Source of the DNA: Lineus longissimus
Taxonomy: Eukaryota; Nemertea; Pilidiophora; Heteronemertea; Lineidae
Direction: 5' to 3'
Assembly: GCF_910592395.1 (NCBI RefSeq)
Contig: NC_088324.1
Coordinates: 15,590,953 to 15,650,952, forward strand
Length of the DNA: 60,000 nucleotides
Part shown: piece after piece, positions 1 through 13,300 of the stretch
Layout of the letters: every line of letters begins with the position of its first letter
How positions within the stretch are numbered: position 1 is the stretch's first letter
Notes under the pieces: generated by a model
The model's database searches: none
Seen by the model: only the letters and a program-made list of their open reading frames with translations
What the model was told of the DNA's origin: nothing
Translations under genes and position numbers: made by a program

Positions 1-1345
1 GTTATACAGTGTGATTTGACATCTTTTTCACGAAGAATACACCTCAGAGGATGGCGGCCTCAAGTAAATTGAAATCTACTCCAATGCCTTCCCCGAAAGC
101 CATAGGCCAGCAGCCAATCAAAAACATTGGTCATTCAAGCACTCGTCCTCATGTTGTCTGGTCCAGAGGCGTGCATTGCTTCAAACGAATCTTCATTTGT
201 CGAATTTTTGAACCCTGCTGATACCAATAAGGTGGTGGCGGTTGCTTCTCTTCAACATCGTTTATAGAACGCCCAGCCTAAGCCCATCAGCCATCTAATA
301 TCCTGGCGATGTCCATTGGTGTTCATGTGTTTTCATTATATTGATGCCAAACCACAGCAGTAGCAGTAGGGGTTTCTCTTTTTTCTACCATTTCATCATA
401 TCAATTATCCTAATCAATATGTTTTTGATTATTTCAATAAGTGCTCAGCTGATATTGATACCCAATGTCCAAATGGTGTTACATTTCGTCATGTTAATCA
501 ACTAAATGGGTTCCATGTTTTTTTCATCACAGCTAGAATCGAATGGTCAGTCTGAAATGGCTTATCGATGTAAGGTACATGATCGCACGAATAACAACAA
601 CAATCAGAATACTGTACATGTATATAACAAGGATTTATTTATGTCTTGGGAACACAATCACCTTTCGTGACATCCATGATCATTTCGATAATTGCATAGC
701 TTCTGTATTGACATTATACCCCATTAGTGTAAAAGTGTAATCTTTTATTAATGGTCCCTGTGTTATGTCCATTAGAGGAGATTTGAATGACCAGCCCCTC
801 TGATTCCATTAGGCCAAAGTACGTGCATGTTGTAAAGTGTATACGGCGCCTCAGCCTGCATTAGCGACTGCTGCTGGTACTGCTGAGGGTGGCAACTCAA
901 ATCAATTACTTGCAATGTAATACAGCAAACACAGACTCGGCAATCACATTAATCAATGGCTTCAATCCTCACTGAGTCGGAGGTCAATGGTCAGTAGTGC
1001 CACTGACTGGTTTATGAAAACCGTATATGTCCTGCTTGACAGACAAGGCTTCGAGATCGTAAGGTCCCTTCTACGATCCAGCGCTGCCTAATCTTGACCC
1101 ACCAAGTGACTTGGATATCAGTGCTACAAACCACATGGAGCATGTATGGCACTGCTTGATAATTAGGGGATCTCGACTCCTATTTGGGCAAGAGGCAACC
1201 ATGCTGTCGCCTGCGAAGGGAAATGAAACTAATCAGCACACAGTGTGCGAACTGTGAATTTTGAGTCTGGAGCAGTCTGTATAGGCTGAAGGTCAATAAT
1301 GCTGCATGATATACGGCTAGTGGTGCATCTCCAGCATCTCATCAC

Positions 1346-2470
1346 ATCCAAATCAATTAGCTTCTGTGTGAAGAGTAATTACAGCAAAAACAACGTTTGC
1401 TTATCTGCGATGCATTGTGTCACGAAGGAATTGGATCCGTGAAGCTGGTCTGTCGTATAGGGCAGTTACGCTATAGCCGATGTCAGTATCAAGCATTCGT
1501 CGACTAAATACGTGAAGCTTGCGTACATGTGTATGGCTTGAGGGAGTGGACTGAAGTCCCAATGTCGAGCAAGAGAGTAGGGACCAGTATCAGGGCGTTG
1601 GGTGAAAAAAAACAGGGAAAAAAATGTTTATGCTAACTTTTATCTTCTTTGTGTATCACAATAACGTACCTTCCAGGGGAACTGAGGTTGATTGTTTTCT
1701 CCATCGACTTTGGCAGGGATGAGGGTTTTTGACCAGTCAAGTGGCAGCACTCGTTTTAGTACAAGTCAGCTACACCTTCAGTGGTCAGTTACACACACAC
1801 AGGTTCTTTGGGAACCCCGGTGTTCCTTACGTTGTACTCAGTTTCACTAAAGCCTATTAGCTTGGGCAGTAATTATAGAAAAATGTGCTTATCTCTGAGG
1901 CGCCGGCTGGGAAGAAATTCAATTATAAAATTGTATTGCCATTGTAGGCATTGGTCAGTCTCAGTCCCACTTCTCACGAAGCTGATGTTCAGCTATGGGA
2001 TGATTTAGTAGCACTCGCCTGAAAAAGAATTAAGCAGCCAATTAACTAGAGCAGTAATTATAGAAAAACGAGATTATCTGTGTTGAAACGCAATTATTGC
2101 AAGAATGACTGTGGTCAGCTTTCACTTAATCATCATTTTGGCATCCAGCAACTTAGATGATGGACGACGGTCATTGCGGGGAATAAACATGACTGTTCAC
2201 AGATAGAATTCCTTCATAAAAATTCCTCGTTAGCATCAGTCTGTAGGATAGTCCCGGAGTCAAGTATATTTACTATGAGTAACTGACATAGATGTGCAAA
2301 AAGACTAAAAAAGCGTAGTATAGTGCTTCGAAGGTATGTTTTAGAGTTGCAGACTGCGTGACTATGACACACGAAAACCCATTACTATTCCTGCCTTCAA
2401 TCGACACGTTCAAACCAATTAGCTTTCAACGCTAATTATCGAAAGGCTGCGTATGGTTATCTTTAGCAGA
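1346..2470 (+). repeat. Degenerate repeats of a TAATTA-bearing motif (about 190-bp spacing)
   Basis: The pattern CAATTAGCTT, then GTAATTATAGAAAAA, then TTATCT occurs in altered form at about 1350-1410, 1853-1895, 2040-2078 and 2414-2465. The two best copies are 185 bases apart. The other gaps are larger, and the last is close to twice that. The copies share only these cores. It may be an old tandem repeat or a cluster of composite homeodomain sites. Confidence 0.45.
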
Positions 2471-5400
2471 GGCTGATGGTTCCCATTTCTGTATTAATAC
2501 CGTACACACTCCCAAATCAAATCAGACTAATGCTAATACTAATGAGGCGTGATGAACTAGCTATGTTATTCCCTTGGTTCATGTCAAATTCGAGGTGCTG
2601 ATGGCGACACTGCGCTACTCTTAATCAGGCAAAAATCGTTGCGGATTGGGATGGCCTGGGACGACTAATTGCTTGCCAACATTGGAAGAGGGATTGAGTT
2701 GAGAAAATGCATTGGCCACTTAAGTGTGTCTTGCTATATAACGTGCCACGACAGCGCTTCTTTCTATACGGCATTGTGTGTCCTGCTACACAACATCGGA
2801 AACAAATGCTGAAACCTGCCCAGAGATGACGACAGGTGAAACTTGGGGTTGTTAACAAAGGTCCAGGACAGTACGTTGCAGGTAAAAACTACTCTCGAAA
2901 GGGTGCAAAACAGTCGGTAAAGTGTCTGTCCACTTTTCCATTCACCAAAGGACTGCCCTTACAGAAACTCTGTAACTTTATTTCTGCCAGCTTGTGATTG
3001 ACGGTTTGTCGCCAATATCGGTTCGTGATGCCCCACTGAGGGAAGAAAAGGCTCGCCACGTGTCGGCCATACCCACGAAGTTATCGATCTCATCATAAGG
3101 CCATGTTTCTGAGCGACCGGAAGTGGCGATGATGTCGCCTCCTGTCTTACGATGGGAGCTCTGGGAAGTACACTTCCTCAGCCTCCACGCATCAGGATAT
3201 CAATGCGCTTGACCCAATATATTTTGGGTTTAGCTTTGGAGCCTGAGAACATCCCTGATTGCGCCTCTGACATGAAAAGACCACTCATCCCAGCCTCTTT
3301 GTGTTGATAGGCAGGTAATTCTATTAACCACTAGGAGATGTAATTAAATGAACCCTGACTTGGACCGAGCATACGGCTTATGTTCCATTAAAGAGTTGAT
3401 TAAGGCTTATGGCGGGATGGTGTTGGGATGCACGATTTCTTCAATACTAATGACACAGCATATTCATATAAACGCCTCCAAAGCTTTCTACATAATTTGT
3501 CAGTTTTTGTCAGTATGCAGAAGATATATTCAATGAATGCACCCACAGTACCATTTCTCTCTTTTCCAAATTAATTAATAAGCCCTGAGCTGATGTGGAA
3601 TGATAAACTTTTCCTCAATACTAATTGCGAGCAGGACTAATGTTGGAGATATTTACAGAAATGTTATTCCAGTTTTATAGACCCTTTTTTGTTACTTTTC
3701 AATACCCCTCCTGCATTTGTTCACATCTTATCGAACTATAACATCCCCATCTTCCTTAAAGCCCTTTCTGTGGCCATGTTGACCTTACGGCTGCCCTTTG
3801 AGATTATGTAGATGGGGGGGATAGTCAAAGCTAAACCCATCCATAGCCTTGGGTAATGTCTCATAAAGAGGAGGGGGTTTCCTCCGACTCAAGAAATGTT
3901 GTTAGTGAGAAAAACTTAGCTGATTTCTCCGATCTCACTTCCATTTCAAGTAACTTTTCAGTCATTAAAGCTTCAACATGGGTAATCAAAGTCACTCTCA
4001 CATCTTCGTGGATGGCGGAACACTCACGAAATCTCGCATTTGCTTCTCTTTCTTAAACCAAACACTTTAAAGTGACACCAATGTGAGTGAAATGAATGGG
4101 AAAATAAGTAGGATATAAAACAAAAACAGTACTATATTGTCAAATAGATTGAAATACTGCTCATGGAATTCGAATACAAACGGGTCTAAATTGAAAAACA
4201 AGTAGGTTTCATTGCTACTTGAATGGTTCAATTTCAAGACTATAGCTTGTCAAGAGTGAATTAGAAACCTCTGAATGAAGGCACGGTGAATAGCCTCTTG
4301 ACTACTTTTCAACTCAGCTGCGTTCAGGCTCTTTGTTGGGTGGATTCCAGGTGTCATTGCCAAAAACCTAAAATTGAATATTTCTTTTTAAGTCAATAAC
4401 ATGCACGCGCGGTTCGATTAAATGGTGTATAATGAATAACGCAACAATGCGACCGCACGCGGTGTCTGAAAATAATCGTCCGCCATTGTTGAATTGGGTC
4501 GCGTTTTAACATGGCGCTTGTTAAAGTCATGTGATTTTAGATATCTTCTGCCAATGCGTTCCGTATTAATATTTCATCGACGAAAGAAGCCTGGGGATAG
4601 TTTGGGATTCTGACATGTTTTATTAGATTTGAAGTGCACCCATTGTTATCATTGTTGTCAGTCACATGAAAAGGACGCTGGGGCTAATTTTACACCAAGG
4701 GTGTCGGGTTTTGTACGGATGCATTTTATTAACGCGATCGCTCCATTGAACAAATGCAGAAACAGATAGTAAAAACAGAAGACATTACTGATGCAATTCA
4801 TCTTCAGCATGATTTTAGGATCGTAGAAAGATTTTACGATTTTCGTCCAGTTTGACCAGTTGCAAATAATTCTTCGTAATCACTGAACATCCGTTTTGGT
4901 CAACAGATTCACAGACTTGCGGCCAATAGAACTAGGTGCGGTGGGTGGACGTGTGAAATCTGATTGAAACGGTCTATCCACATAATGGCGCCTGCACAGA
5001 AATATCTAAACGACAGGTTTTCACCTCAAGCAAATACTCAGACGGTCGTCTGGACATCAAATTATCAAAAATGATAAGATTTCCCCTCAAATACCATCAT
5101 CTCAAATTACACATCCTCGGGGCTACTGACGCGCGTTCAACCAAACGATCAAGAAAAAGGGCGCCAAATGCTTGTATTGTTGCCTATAAAGGTTAACAGT
5201 GGGAGCGACGCACTTTAACAATCGGACATTCCTTCTTCATTTATTTCCCATCATATCAGCCCAGTTCCCGTCTAATTGAATAAAGACCAAGTTGATCAAA
5301 GTCATTCGAAGCGTCATTACGCTAATATGCGTGTGTGTTGCAAAGAATTCTTCGCGGCCCGAAATGACAGATGGGCATGCGTGGTGCGCACAATACAGGT

Positions 5401-6250
5401 TCTGACCTACAGTATCATACTGTGTCTCCCCCTCCACCATGCGTATGCTCATGTATACATCAGGCATAAGCTAACGTGCTTCAGAGTGCATTTGTAGTAG
5501 TAAATATGGCGGATATTTATCTGTTTCATGGTGATAAGCCCGAGAGAACGCGTCAGTAGTTGCAGCATCTTGTTTACAATTTCTGTTCAAATAAGACTGA
5601 GACCATGGCATCATTTGACACACCGAGATAGCTAATGACTTGCACTAGGGCACATAAATTTGGATCAGGACTGGTGTATTTTGCTGCACAATAGGTAACC
5701 CACTAAATCGTGTTATAATAAAGTCGAGACGGACTCGTGATGTTGGGGGTGTTCCCAACGTCTGGCAGTATCGAGAATGCTGCACGTTCCCCCAGGCTAG
5801 CGCAGAAAGAACTCAACTAGAAGGACAATTATAAGGCAAACACATTAACTAAATGATAACCATTATCCCTGAACGCTTCATAATGTATTTTGAGGAGCCA
5901 CGGAGGTCCATTTTAGCTTCATGTTACAGGACTTTGTTTCAGAGTATGATAGTCTGGGAGGGGAGCTATAGGCAGGAACTAGAGGGTCTAGTTGTGTTGT
6001 GCAGGCGACTGTGCACAGTGAGTTGGAGGGGTCCCTCGCAAAACAACCTTAGTCCTATTCTTAACCATATGACATAGGTAGTTTTGCCTCGGAGTCCATC
6101 AGTTAGCGTAGCTGGGTTGAATGGTGATACAAATTCCTCGTATCTAGTGTAAATACCGCCGACATTGCCGACATTTTACAACATTTCGCTAACCAACTTT
6201 TCGAAGGTTTTGATAAGAACATATCGGTGTCAGTCCATTGTCATTCGATC
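2471..6250. other. Non-coding, nothing recognised
   Basis: Only short frames without domains are present. Frames overlap on both strands at 5237-5497, as expected by chance. A TATAAAGG at about 5186 has no supported gene after it. Confidence 0.5.
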
Positions 6251-6256
6251 TTTATT
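6251..6256 (-). promoter_or_regulatory. Candidate polyadenylation signal AATAAA (minus strand)
   Basis: The + strand reads TTTATT, giving AATAAA on the minus strand 185 bases past the stop of the minus-strand frame ending at 6441. One hexamer at this distance is only modest support, because it occurs often by chance in AT-rich DNA. Confidence 0.3.
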
Positions 6257-6440
6257 CGCACTGCGTCTTAAAATGTGCAATATAATACACGTTTCAAACT
6301 TTTTTAGGCGGAAATACCACTAAGAGCAAACAACATGCATTTTCCTTAGATTCCGCAACTTTAAAAGCATCCTCTACCGAATTGAAAGAAATCAAAGGTT
6401 TTATAAAATTGGCGAAAAAAACCTCAGTAGGCCTGGTACT

Positions 6441-7246
6441 CTAAATGGTTAAAAGCTTCCTGGTGAATACGAAAAAAACGAGTAACAAGCCCGACACTTT
6501 AGAAGTTTCTACTTCATGCTCTGGGAGAAGAAAATCCTCCACTTTAGACATTTCAGAATAAGGAAGGAAGTATCCTACTTCTTGAGATACCGCATTTGAA
6601 AAGTACTTTAAGATAACGCCTCTATTTACCTCGAAATTGAAACAAATTTTTTTCACAGGGACTCCGACTTTCAGTTGTAAGGAGTCTTCGGGAACAAGCG
6701 TGATATTTGGCAGTTTTGCGGTGTAAATACTCGATGCAGTATCGAAGCGAATTACCCCAAGCTCATAGAGACGCTGAGATTCGTCCATGCTTAGGTCGTG
6801 AGAATCTCCCGTCTGGCCAATGAAAGAGAAAATCTCGAGTATTGTTTGGAGGCGATGCAGTGTGTTGAAGTAGACGCTGACACAGCTAGGATGCGCTGTC
6901 GTGTCCTGCCAGGGAACACCGATTTTAATGGGATATGGAATATCATATTCACCAAACACGTTTCTCATTTCATCTGTATCGTCACTTTGAATAGTGATGG
7001 GAAGCTTGTTGAGAATACTTACGCGACCCTTCTTACTTCTCGACGAGGGTGATTGGAGTGAAGATTTTCTCAGGTTTCATGGATCCTATGTTGATATAAG
7101 AATGAGAGGGTTCTAACTTGATGTACGTTAGGGAACAAGGCAAAGCTCCACGACAATGATACAATTCATTTGTCAAAAACTGAGAATCTAAAGTCATTGC
7201 AAGCGAAGGTTCTAAGAGTGAAATTTGTCCAGTACCAACATGGAAA
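6441..7246 (-). CDS. Unrecognised membrane-protein-like coding segment, minus strand, with an interrupted frame
   Basis: I do not recognise the family. Minus-strand coding-like sequence starts after a good acceptor (pyrimidine tract ending in TAG at 7247-7249) and runs in one frame to a TAA at 7033. The next frame, open from about 7046, continues to a stop at 6441. The two join either by a 52-base intron (GTAAGA donor at 7036, AG at 6985) or by a single-base frameshift. The total is about 265 residues, rich in alternating hydrophobic strands, with an NITL glycosylation sequon. The last 18 residues, ending FTRKLLTI, contain a hydrophobic stretch (GLLLVFFVF) that could be a membrane anchor or GPI-signal tail. 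An AATAAA lies on the minus strand at 6256-6251, 185 bases past the stop. No start codon is visible, so earlier exons would be needed. It may be the 3' part of a nested gene, a pseudogene, or a long chance frame. Confidence 0.4.
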
Positions 7247-8102
7247 CTACCAGACAGAGATAAAAACAGATATGTAATCACCACTCCTCGGAAAGCACTA
7301 AACTCTCAAACTGCTGACAAGACTTCAAAGCCAGATAACTCGTGGACACGCCACGTGACATCTGATTTGTCACCAATCACAACAAATTTTGCCAATTTCT
7401 GCGTTCCACCTGACGACGGGATCAATTACACCTAGAAACGCGGCGAATTGAGGTAGTTATCATACCTTGATTCCCGTGCGTTCCGCGGCCTTTTCTGAGA
7501 TCAAAGTCAGCTCAAGCTCGAGCCATCTCCCGCGCTAAAGGTCTTCTCATTAGCCCGGACGATTAGCATGCTAAGATGGCCGGACAGGGCTTCATGATAT
7601 AACCCGTCCCCAGCACATATACTTGTATTCAAAAGTGCAATAATCTCATTGAGTATCATACTCGACCCAAGGTGGTATTTTATGGTGGCATTACTGATTC
7701 TTCAGGCACAGATTGTCATCTTAGGGACAAGGTTTTCTTCTGACGAGTCTTCAACAATGCCAATAGCATGACTTCGCGCGCCATTACACCTCGAATCACC
7801 AATCTCTCCGCATCATAAGATTAACAAGATCAAAGTCTTTGAGATTACCCTCCTAATGTCTGTGCGTCGCTGAAGATGTCTGTTCGTCTTCTGGTCGACT
7901 GATCCCGACAAAGGGTCACTTCTCATCCCGCGCATAGTGCAACATGATGGAACTAATTGTCACGTGCTAATTGGCTTATTTATACACGCGGTGTATAAAG
8001 CTGTGAGGTAATTGGCTGACTTTTGATCACGTGGCGCATGATCGATGAATGATTGGTTAATAGTGTAGGCAGAAGTAAACAAATGCAACGATCTCCAGTC
8101 TA

Positions 8103-8223
8103 AGTCTATTCAGACGTTTCGTGGAAGATTGGAGAAGTCCACTTTAAAGTCTCTCTGCGAAGTATTATGTCTCTTTATAAATCAGTGAAACTCACCATAA
8201 GTCAGTCTATTCAGACGTTTCGT
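8103..8223 (+). repeat. Segment flanked by 20-bp direct repeats; copy A of a local duplication
   Basis: The core 8121-8207 (GTGGAAGATTGG onward) recurs at 8966-9038. Copy A is bracketed by two copies of AGTCTATTCAGACGTTTCGT (8103-8122 and 8204-8223). This 20-mer contains the near-palindrome GTCTATTCAGAC. Copy A has 14 bases (TCTCTGCGAAGTAT) that copy B lacks. Confidence 0.75.
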
Positions 8224-8965
8224 TTAATTGATACTTTTTTAATGAATGACTTTACAAATTTGATCAACCAGGTTATATACTGCTGTGAACAGAGATTGTA
8301 GTTCACGCTACGTCCTAACAGAAGCCAGCCGCCACTCCTCATCGTAATCGGGTTTGTTGTTGTTTATCTGTAATTTCATTCGCTGAGGTTCGACGAAGGC
8401 GTGGCTTCCTAGAAGTTTAGTGGGTGATCACGGCCGATAGGTGGCTCTATAGATGTGCGTTCCAGAAAGCAAAATGGCGGTTCAAGTGAATGATTGGTTG
8501 ATGACACACGACTGATACCACTGATACCATTACTTCTTCGTATATTTCATCAGGTCAAAACAAGACAATTATAAACCTCCTAAAAAATACTTGTCTCAAT
8601 CCTGCTGTAATGATGGTCGGCTACAGTAGTTGTATCGTTTCCGTACTTGAGCCTGTAATTCTGCATGGAAGTTCTGTGTCTTCATTTGATGACTACACGG
8701 CTTCTGAAGAACGCTCAGCGACAACTATTTCTCGTATATCCTCCCGTGTTTCCAGGCAAGTCACATCTAGTACAAAACCTTAAAAGTGTTGCTCTTGATC
8801 GGACAATAATCTTCCAATTTATATAACACTCATCTGGCTTCAACTACGGACAGAATAAATCGGGGCTAGAAGCCAGAATCCAACCAAGTCTTAAGGTTTC
8901 TCTCTCTAACGTTTGGGATCACGTGTGTGTCTTCCTTATACTGAGTGAAAGAGCGTCTTGATCAA

Positions 8966-9038
8966 GTGGAAGATTGGAAAAGTCCACTTTAAAGTCTTAT
9001 GTCTCTTTATAAATCAGTGAAACTCACCAAGTCAGTCT
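8966..9038 (+). repeat. Copy B of the 8121-8207 segment
   Basis: It matches copy A from GTGGAAGATTGG to AAGTCAGTCT with one substitution and two deletions (14 and 2 bases). It lacks the flanking 20-bp direct repeats. The high identity implies a fairly recent duplication. Confidence 0.75.
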
Positions 9039-9849
9039 CAATACTCACCTGAGTTCTTATGACTTTATACAACTTCTTTGAGAACTATCGGTGAATTTAT
9101 CACATGTCCAAGGAAGATTACATGAAAAGAGCAGATATCGCCAAATTTTATATCACTGCCCGATGTCCATCTCTCTCACTTCTAATACATCATAGATGAC
9201 GCTTATCATATCCCCTGGCGTTTACTCTCCTTTGAAGGTGTTTGGCTTAACTTTGTCCTTTATCGTCAATAAGTTTTTTGGGGGTTGAGCGTGTCGCCTC
9301 TTTATCAACTTGGAACTTATGTAGAACTACTGATCAATGCCATGTGATTAGAACATGTGGTATCTCTGCTGAAGACCCACATCAAAAGGGCTTGCCATTA
9401 GCTTCAGGCTGAACTGGTCACAGTCTACAGATACCGTGATCACCAAGAAAACTGACCAATGTCCGTCTCCAAAAGAAGCCTTCCAGTATTCTTCCATATC
9501 GTCTTGCCGTTTGACGAGATTCTGTCTTGGACTGTCCAAGGCATAATCACTGTATTTTATCTGTTTTATATCATATGGTCGTATTGAAATGTGCCTTCTC
9601 ACTCAGCTGCTTTGTAGACTTGTTTGAATGCATCATCAGTTGATGAGTTGGTTGCAAGTGCTAATTCCCCATGCATTCATCGCCAGCAATGTCAGAAGAC
9701 AATAAAGTTCGTTCATCAATAGGTATTTGAACAGATTTCGCCACCTGCGACCAGAAATCAAACAGAGCTCATTTGTACTTCGATTTATCACATGTTTGTC
9801 TGGGTGCTGGGATCTTGTCTTTGCTGACAACATCTGTTTGTAAGTATAC

Positions 9850-10340
9850 ACAGCCTGGACATCCAGTGGCGCCGTAATGTCTACTCAGGCTGCATTGGAC
9901 TCACAGAACCCCAGCTAGAGTGTCAACACAGCTTTACTCTCAACGCGTTTGCTGTAATATCCATACCGATACCACACTCAAAGGTTTAGTCTGCAGACGT
10001 GCAAACAACGTGTGCTGAACATCACCAGCCTCTGTTGAATATCCACATTTCCTGCACCGGGCACACGAAGCTTTCACAGAAATATTCTCGTAGTTTCTTC
10101 TGGACACTCAAAGTCCCTAAAGTTAGGCTTCAACACCAATAGTTTCGGCTGAAATGTCCACACAAGCCTGCGCTAGACAGGTAAGCTTTCTGCGGAAATG
10201 TCCAACACAGCTTTACACAGGGCACCAGAAAACTTCGCGGAGGCGGCCACACCTTTCGCTGCTCTATAAGAAACATCAGGCACCAACATTCAGTGCTTTT
10301 GTTGAGAAGTCCACACAGCCTGTGTTGGTCGGCGCTTGAA
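9850..10340 (+). repeat. Decayed minisatellite, period about 42-44 bases
   Basis: A unit of the form AATRTCCACACAGCCTGCRC, with GAAGCTTTCTGC near its far end, recurs in varied form near 9877, 9916, 9955, 10036, 10080, 10153 and 10196. Spacing is mostly 38-45 bases or multiples of it. Divergence between units is high. Short frames on both strands across it carry no recognisable domain. Confidence 0.5.
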
Positions 10341-13300
10341 TGCGATGTCCTGTCTATGCAAACATCAGCATCGGCTTGCATTAATTGATGAGATCGATAC
10401 CGAGCAATTAGCCAGTGATGTGTGATCTGTGCAACCACTGCTCCCCTCAGCTGTGTCATCATATACCACTATCACGCATATGGATCGATTGCTCATGGTC
10501 CAGAGTCGGTTGGAAAGAATCGGAATCTTCGGATCTACTATCTTACTCCATGAAGTAAACATGCCAATTTGATACGCACACGCTAACACTTCTGAAGAGA
10601 CTTCTAAGCATTTTCTCAAGAATTTGACAAGAAGATGTACAGTTTTTACCTCATGTTAATCTTATGGACTTGTAGTTAGATGTCCTCCGTGATTCCACTT
10701 TGTGCAAACTTCGCTCTGATTAATTCAGTAATGTTTCGATTTACCAAACCAACCAAACCAACCTACTCTCTTGTATTTCGGGGATCTATTGATCTCAGAT
10801 TTCCCAGTTTTGACATTGACTTAGAAATTGCTTATTAAACTCGCCAACACCTACTCTTCAATCCCGCTAAGTTTGTATATGATCGTTGATGAAACATCTT
10901 CTCTTCAATCCCGCAAAGCAGATCTTTTCAATTGCCACACAGCGCATGCGCAATGACTAGCCCAATTTGAGGCTACGGTCAGTAGAAACAGGTGACGCTA
11001 AAAGCCGGAAAATAATCTTGTCGTGCTCCGGCCAGCGCTAATTAATATCAGATCATGTTCTGTTGAGAAGCGTTCCTCTTCGAGGGGGGCATAAGCTTTT
11101 CGATTACCCATAATTCAGTGGACAATGACACCGGAAGTCTCCCGTTGGACTAGATTTCCGGTGACGTGGTTTGATATGATTGAATAAACCTCGTCCTGAG
11201 CTACAGTTTCACTACGACAATACGTATTCTTCTTACCACACTGGCCTTTCCTTAGACCCTCGGAGCGAGCTTGATGATGCTGATGACTGCATTATAGGTG
11301 AAATGAGTTGTAAGAAAGATTGTTGAAGGCTTCTCTTGATGTCCATCGCCTTCATTACTTATAGTCATGGAGCCTTCAATTATCTCTCTTTATCAAGCGA
11401 ACAGCAATTTGGAGTTAAGTGGCCAGTGTGCTCACAGCCTGAACAGGTTTAATGTACTCTGATTATAAACAAGAGACTTTGCCTTACTTTGCTTTCCCCG
11501 GGTGTTTATCGACGATGTACTAGGCAATCTGACCATTAGTGAAGCTACCGGCGAGTGGAAGATCAAAGGAGAGTTGGCTGAATGGGCCGAGCATTAATGG
11601 GTTTCAGAAAGGTTTCAGAAAGAAGCAAGGCAGGTTGAATACGGATGAAAGGTCTGGTAAACAATGCCTCATTTAATGGATCTTGAGCTCAGTTTGTAAT
11701 GGGATTTGTCTTGTTAAGATTTGATGAGAAAAGTAGGTCTAAGATTGTTGAAAACAATGGCATCATGGCTTAAGATATTGCTTTAGAGTCAGTTTAAAAG
11801 GTTGACAAATCATATGGTTCCACAATCGGTGGTTAGAGAGATACAAGGGAGCATATCGCTTCTCCAAAACCTACTCCTTGTTTTCGTATGCCAGACGTGA
11901 GGAGGGAGCTTGATGAAAACCTGTCTATTAGAAAATGACAACTGCGAGGATGGCCAAAAATCAAGAAAACAAAGGCCGAATCTGTCAAGTACCTTCGAGA
12001 GTAAGCTTAAACTTATGTTGGGTTACAGACCAGGTCTGTTTGTTGCCATTTCACCGCCCGATTTCCCGATGATTTGCCGCAGTTCGGTTTACCAGGCGGA
12101 AATCTCAGAACGGAAGCTCAATCGATCATAAATCATCTGTCCCGCAGCAAATACCATGTCGATGCTCATTGGAGCGCACAAAAACATCCTGTAAAATCCA
12201 GCCTCGTTTCCAGCTGGGTGCGCCATTAATGAATGACAAATACTGGTGGTCTGTGAAAACACGTCCATTCCGTCGCATTAGCGGAGGAATTATACAGATA
12301 AGCGCTCAGGATGTCATCAAGGTTTTCCGCTTGTCTACACGTAATTGATGGGCCGCAATGAAATTTTAGTAGCCCCTCCGATACACTCTCAAGGGCTTAC
12401 AATGTCGTTTAAAATCATATAATCATTTTGAGGCATGTTTTAATGCATATCTGCTGTCTGGTTAGTCGTGATTAATGGAAGAGATTATGGTGGTTCGGCC
12501 AGTGTTATTTCCTCGGGGAGTGGCTGGGGAGAAACCTGCCAATATCGCGACCGGGACAACCCACAGGATGGGACAGTAATTGTATAACAGATGTATATAA
12601 CATTGTAAATACAACACGACAAGTACATTATGATTTTGGGTAAATTCGACAGTCGCGTTCTTGAGATTGGTACCAATGTCATTATGGATGATAGATGCCG
12701 AGGGTCCCGGCTGATAACACTCTGATGGCTTGGGACGCCGAGCAGAAAGTGATAACGCAAGACTGACGGACGCTCACTGACGCCGTATTATATTTTGACT
12801 GCTGTGCCATTGCCGGGAGTTTGATGAAATCTGGTAAATAATTTTATTACGCATTACAATCGGTTTCGATTAGCGTGAATTTGATATGGGGATTGCTGTT
12901 CTTTTTTACGTTTCGTTTAGCTCGTTCATAGAATGATAAAACCCATCTTTTACAAGCGAATTGGATTCCTTGCTTCTATCTTGCTCAAATGTAGACAGTG
13001 GTTCAGATTTTCAGCTCCGTTTGAGGTATTCGCTTCAGTGTTGCTTTTCCCTGATTTCCATATGGCATCTTAAAAGTACTGGAAACATTGTCTCCGGGAC
13101 GGGTTCTTTTCGTCCCATCGACTTGTCATTCAAAATCATTGTAATTAGTCCACTGCTTATTCATGTTTCTGCTTTTCTTCTCTTCTAGGTAAGTAAAGTC
13201 AAAGTCAAGGTCAAACTTCTCAAGGCGAAGAAGGTTCAAGGTCAGGTAAAATAATTCAACAAAACTGCCATGTAGAGGGGGAAATCGTATTAATGACAAT

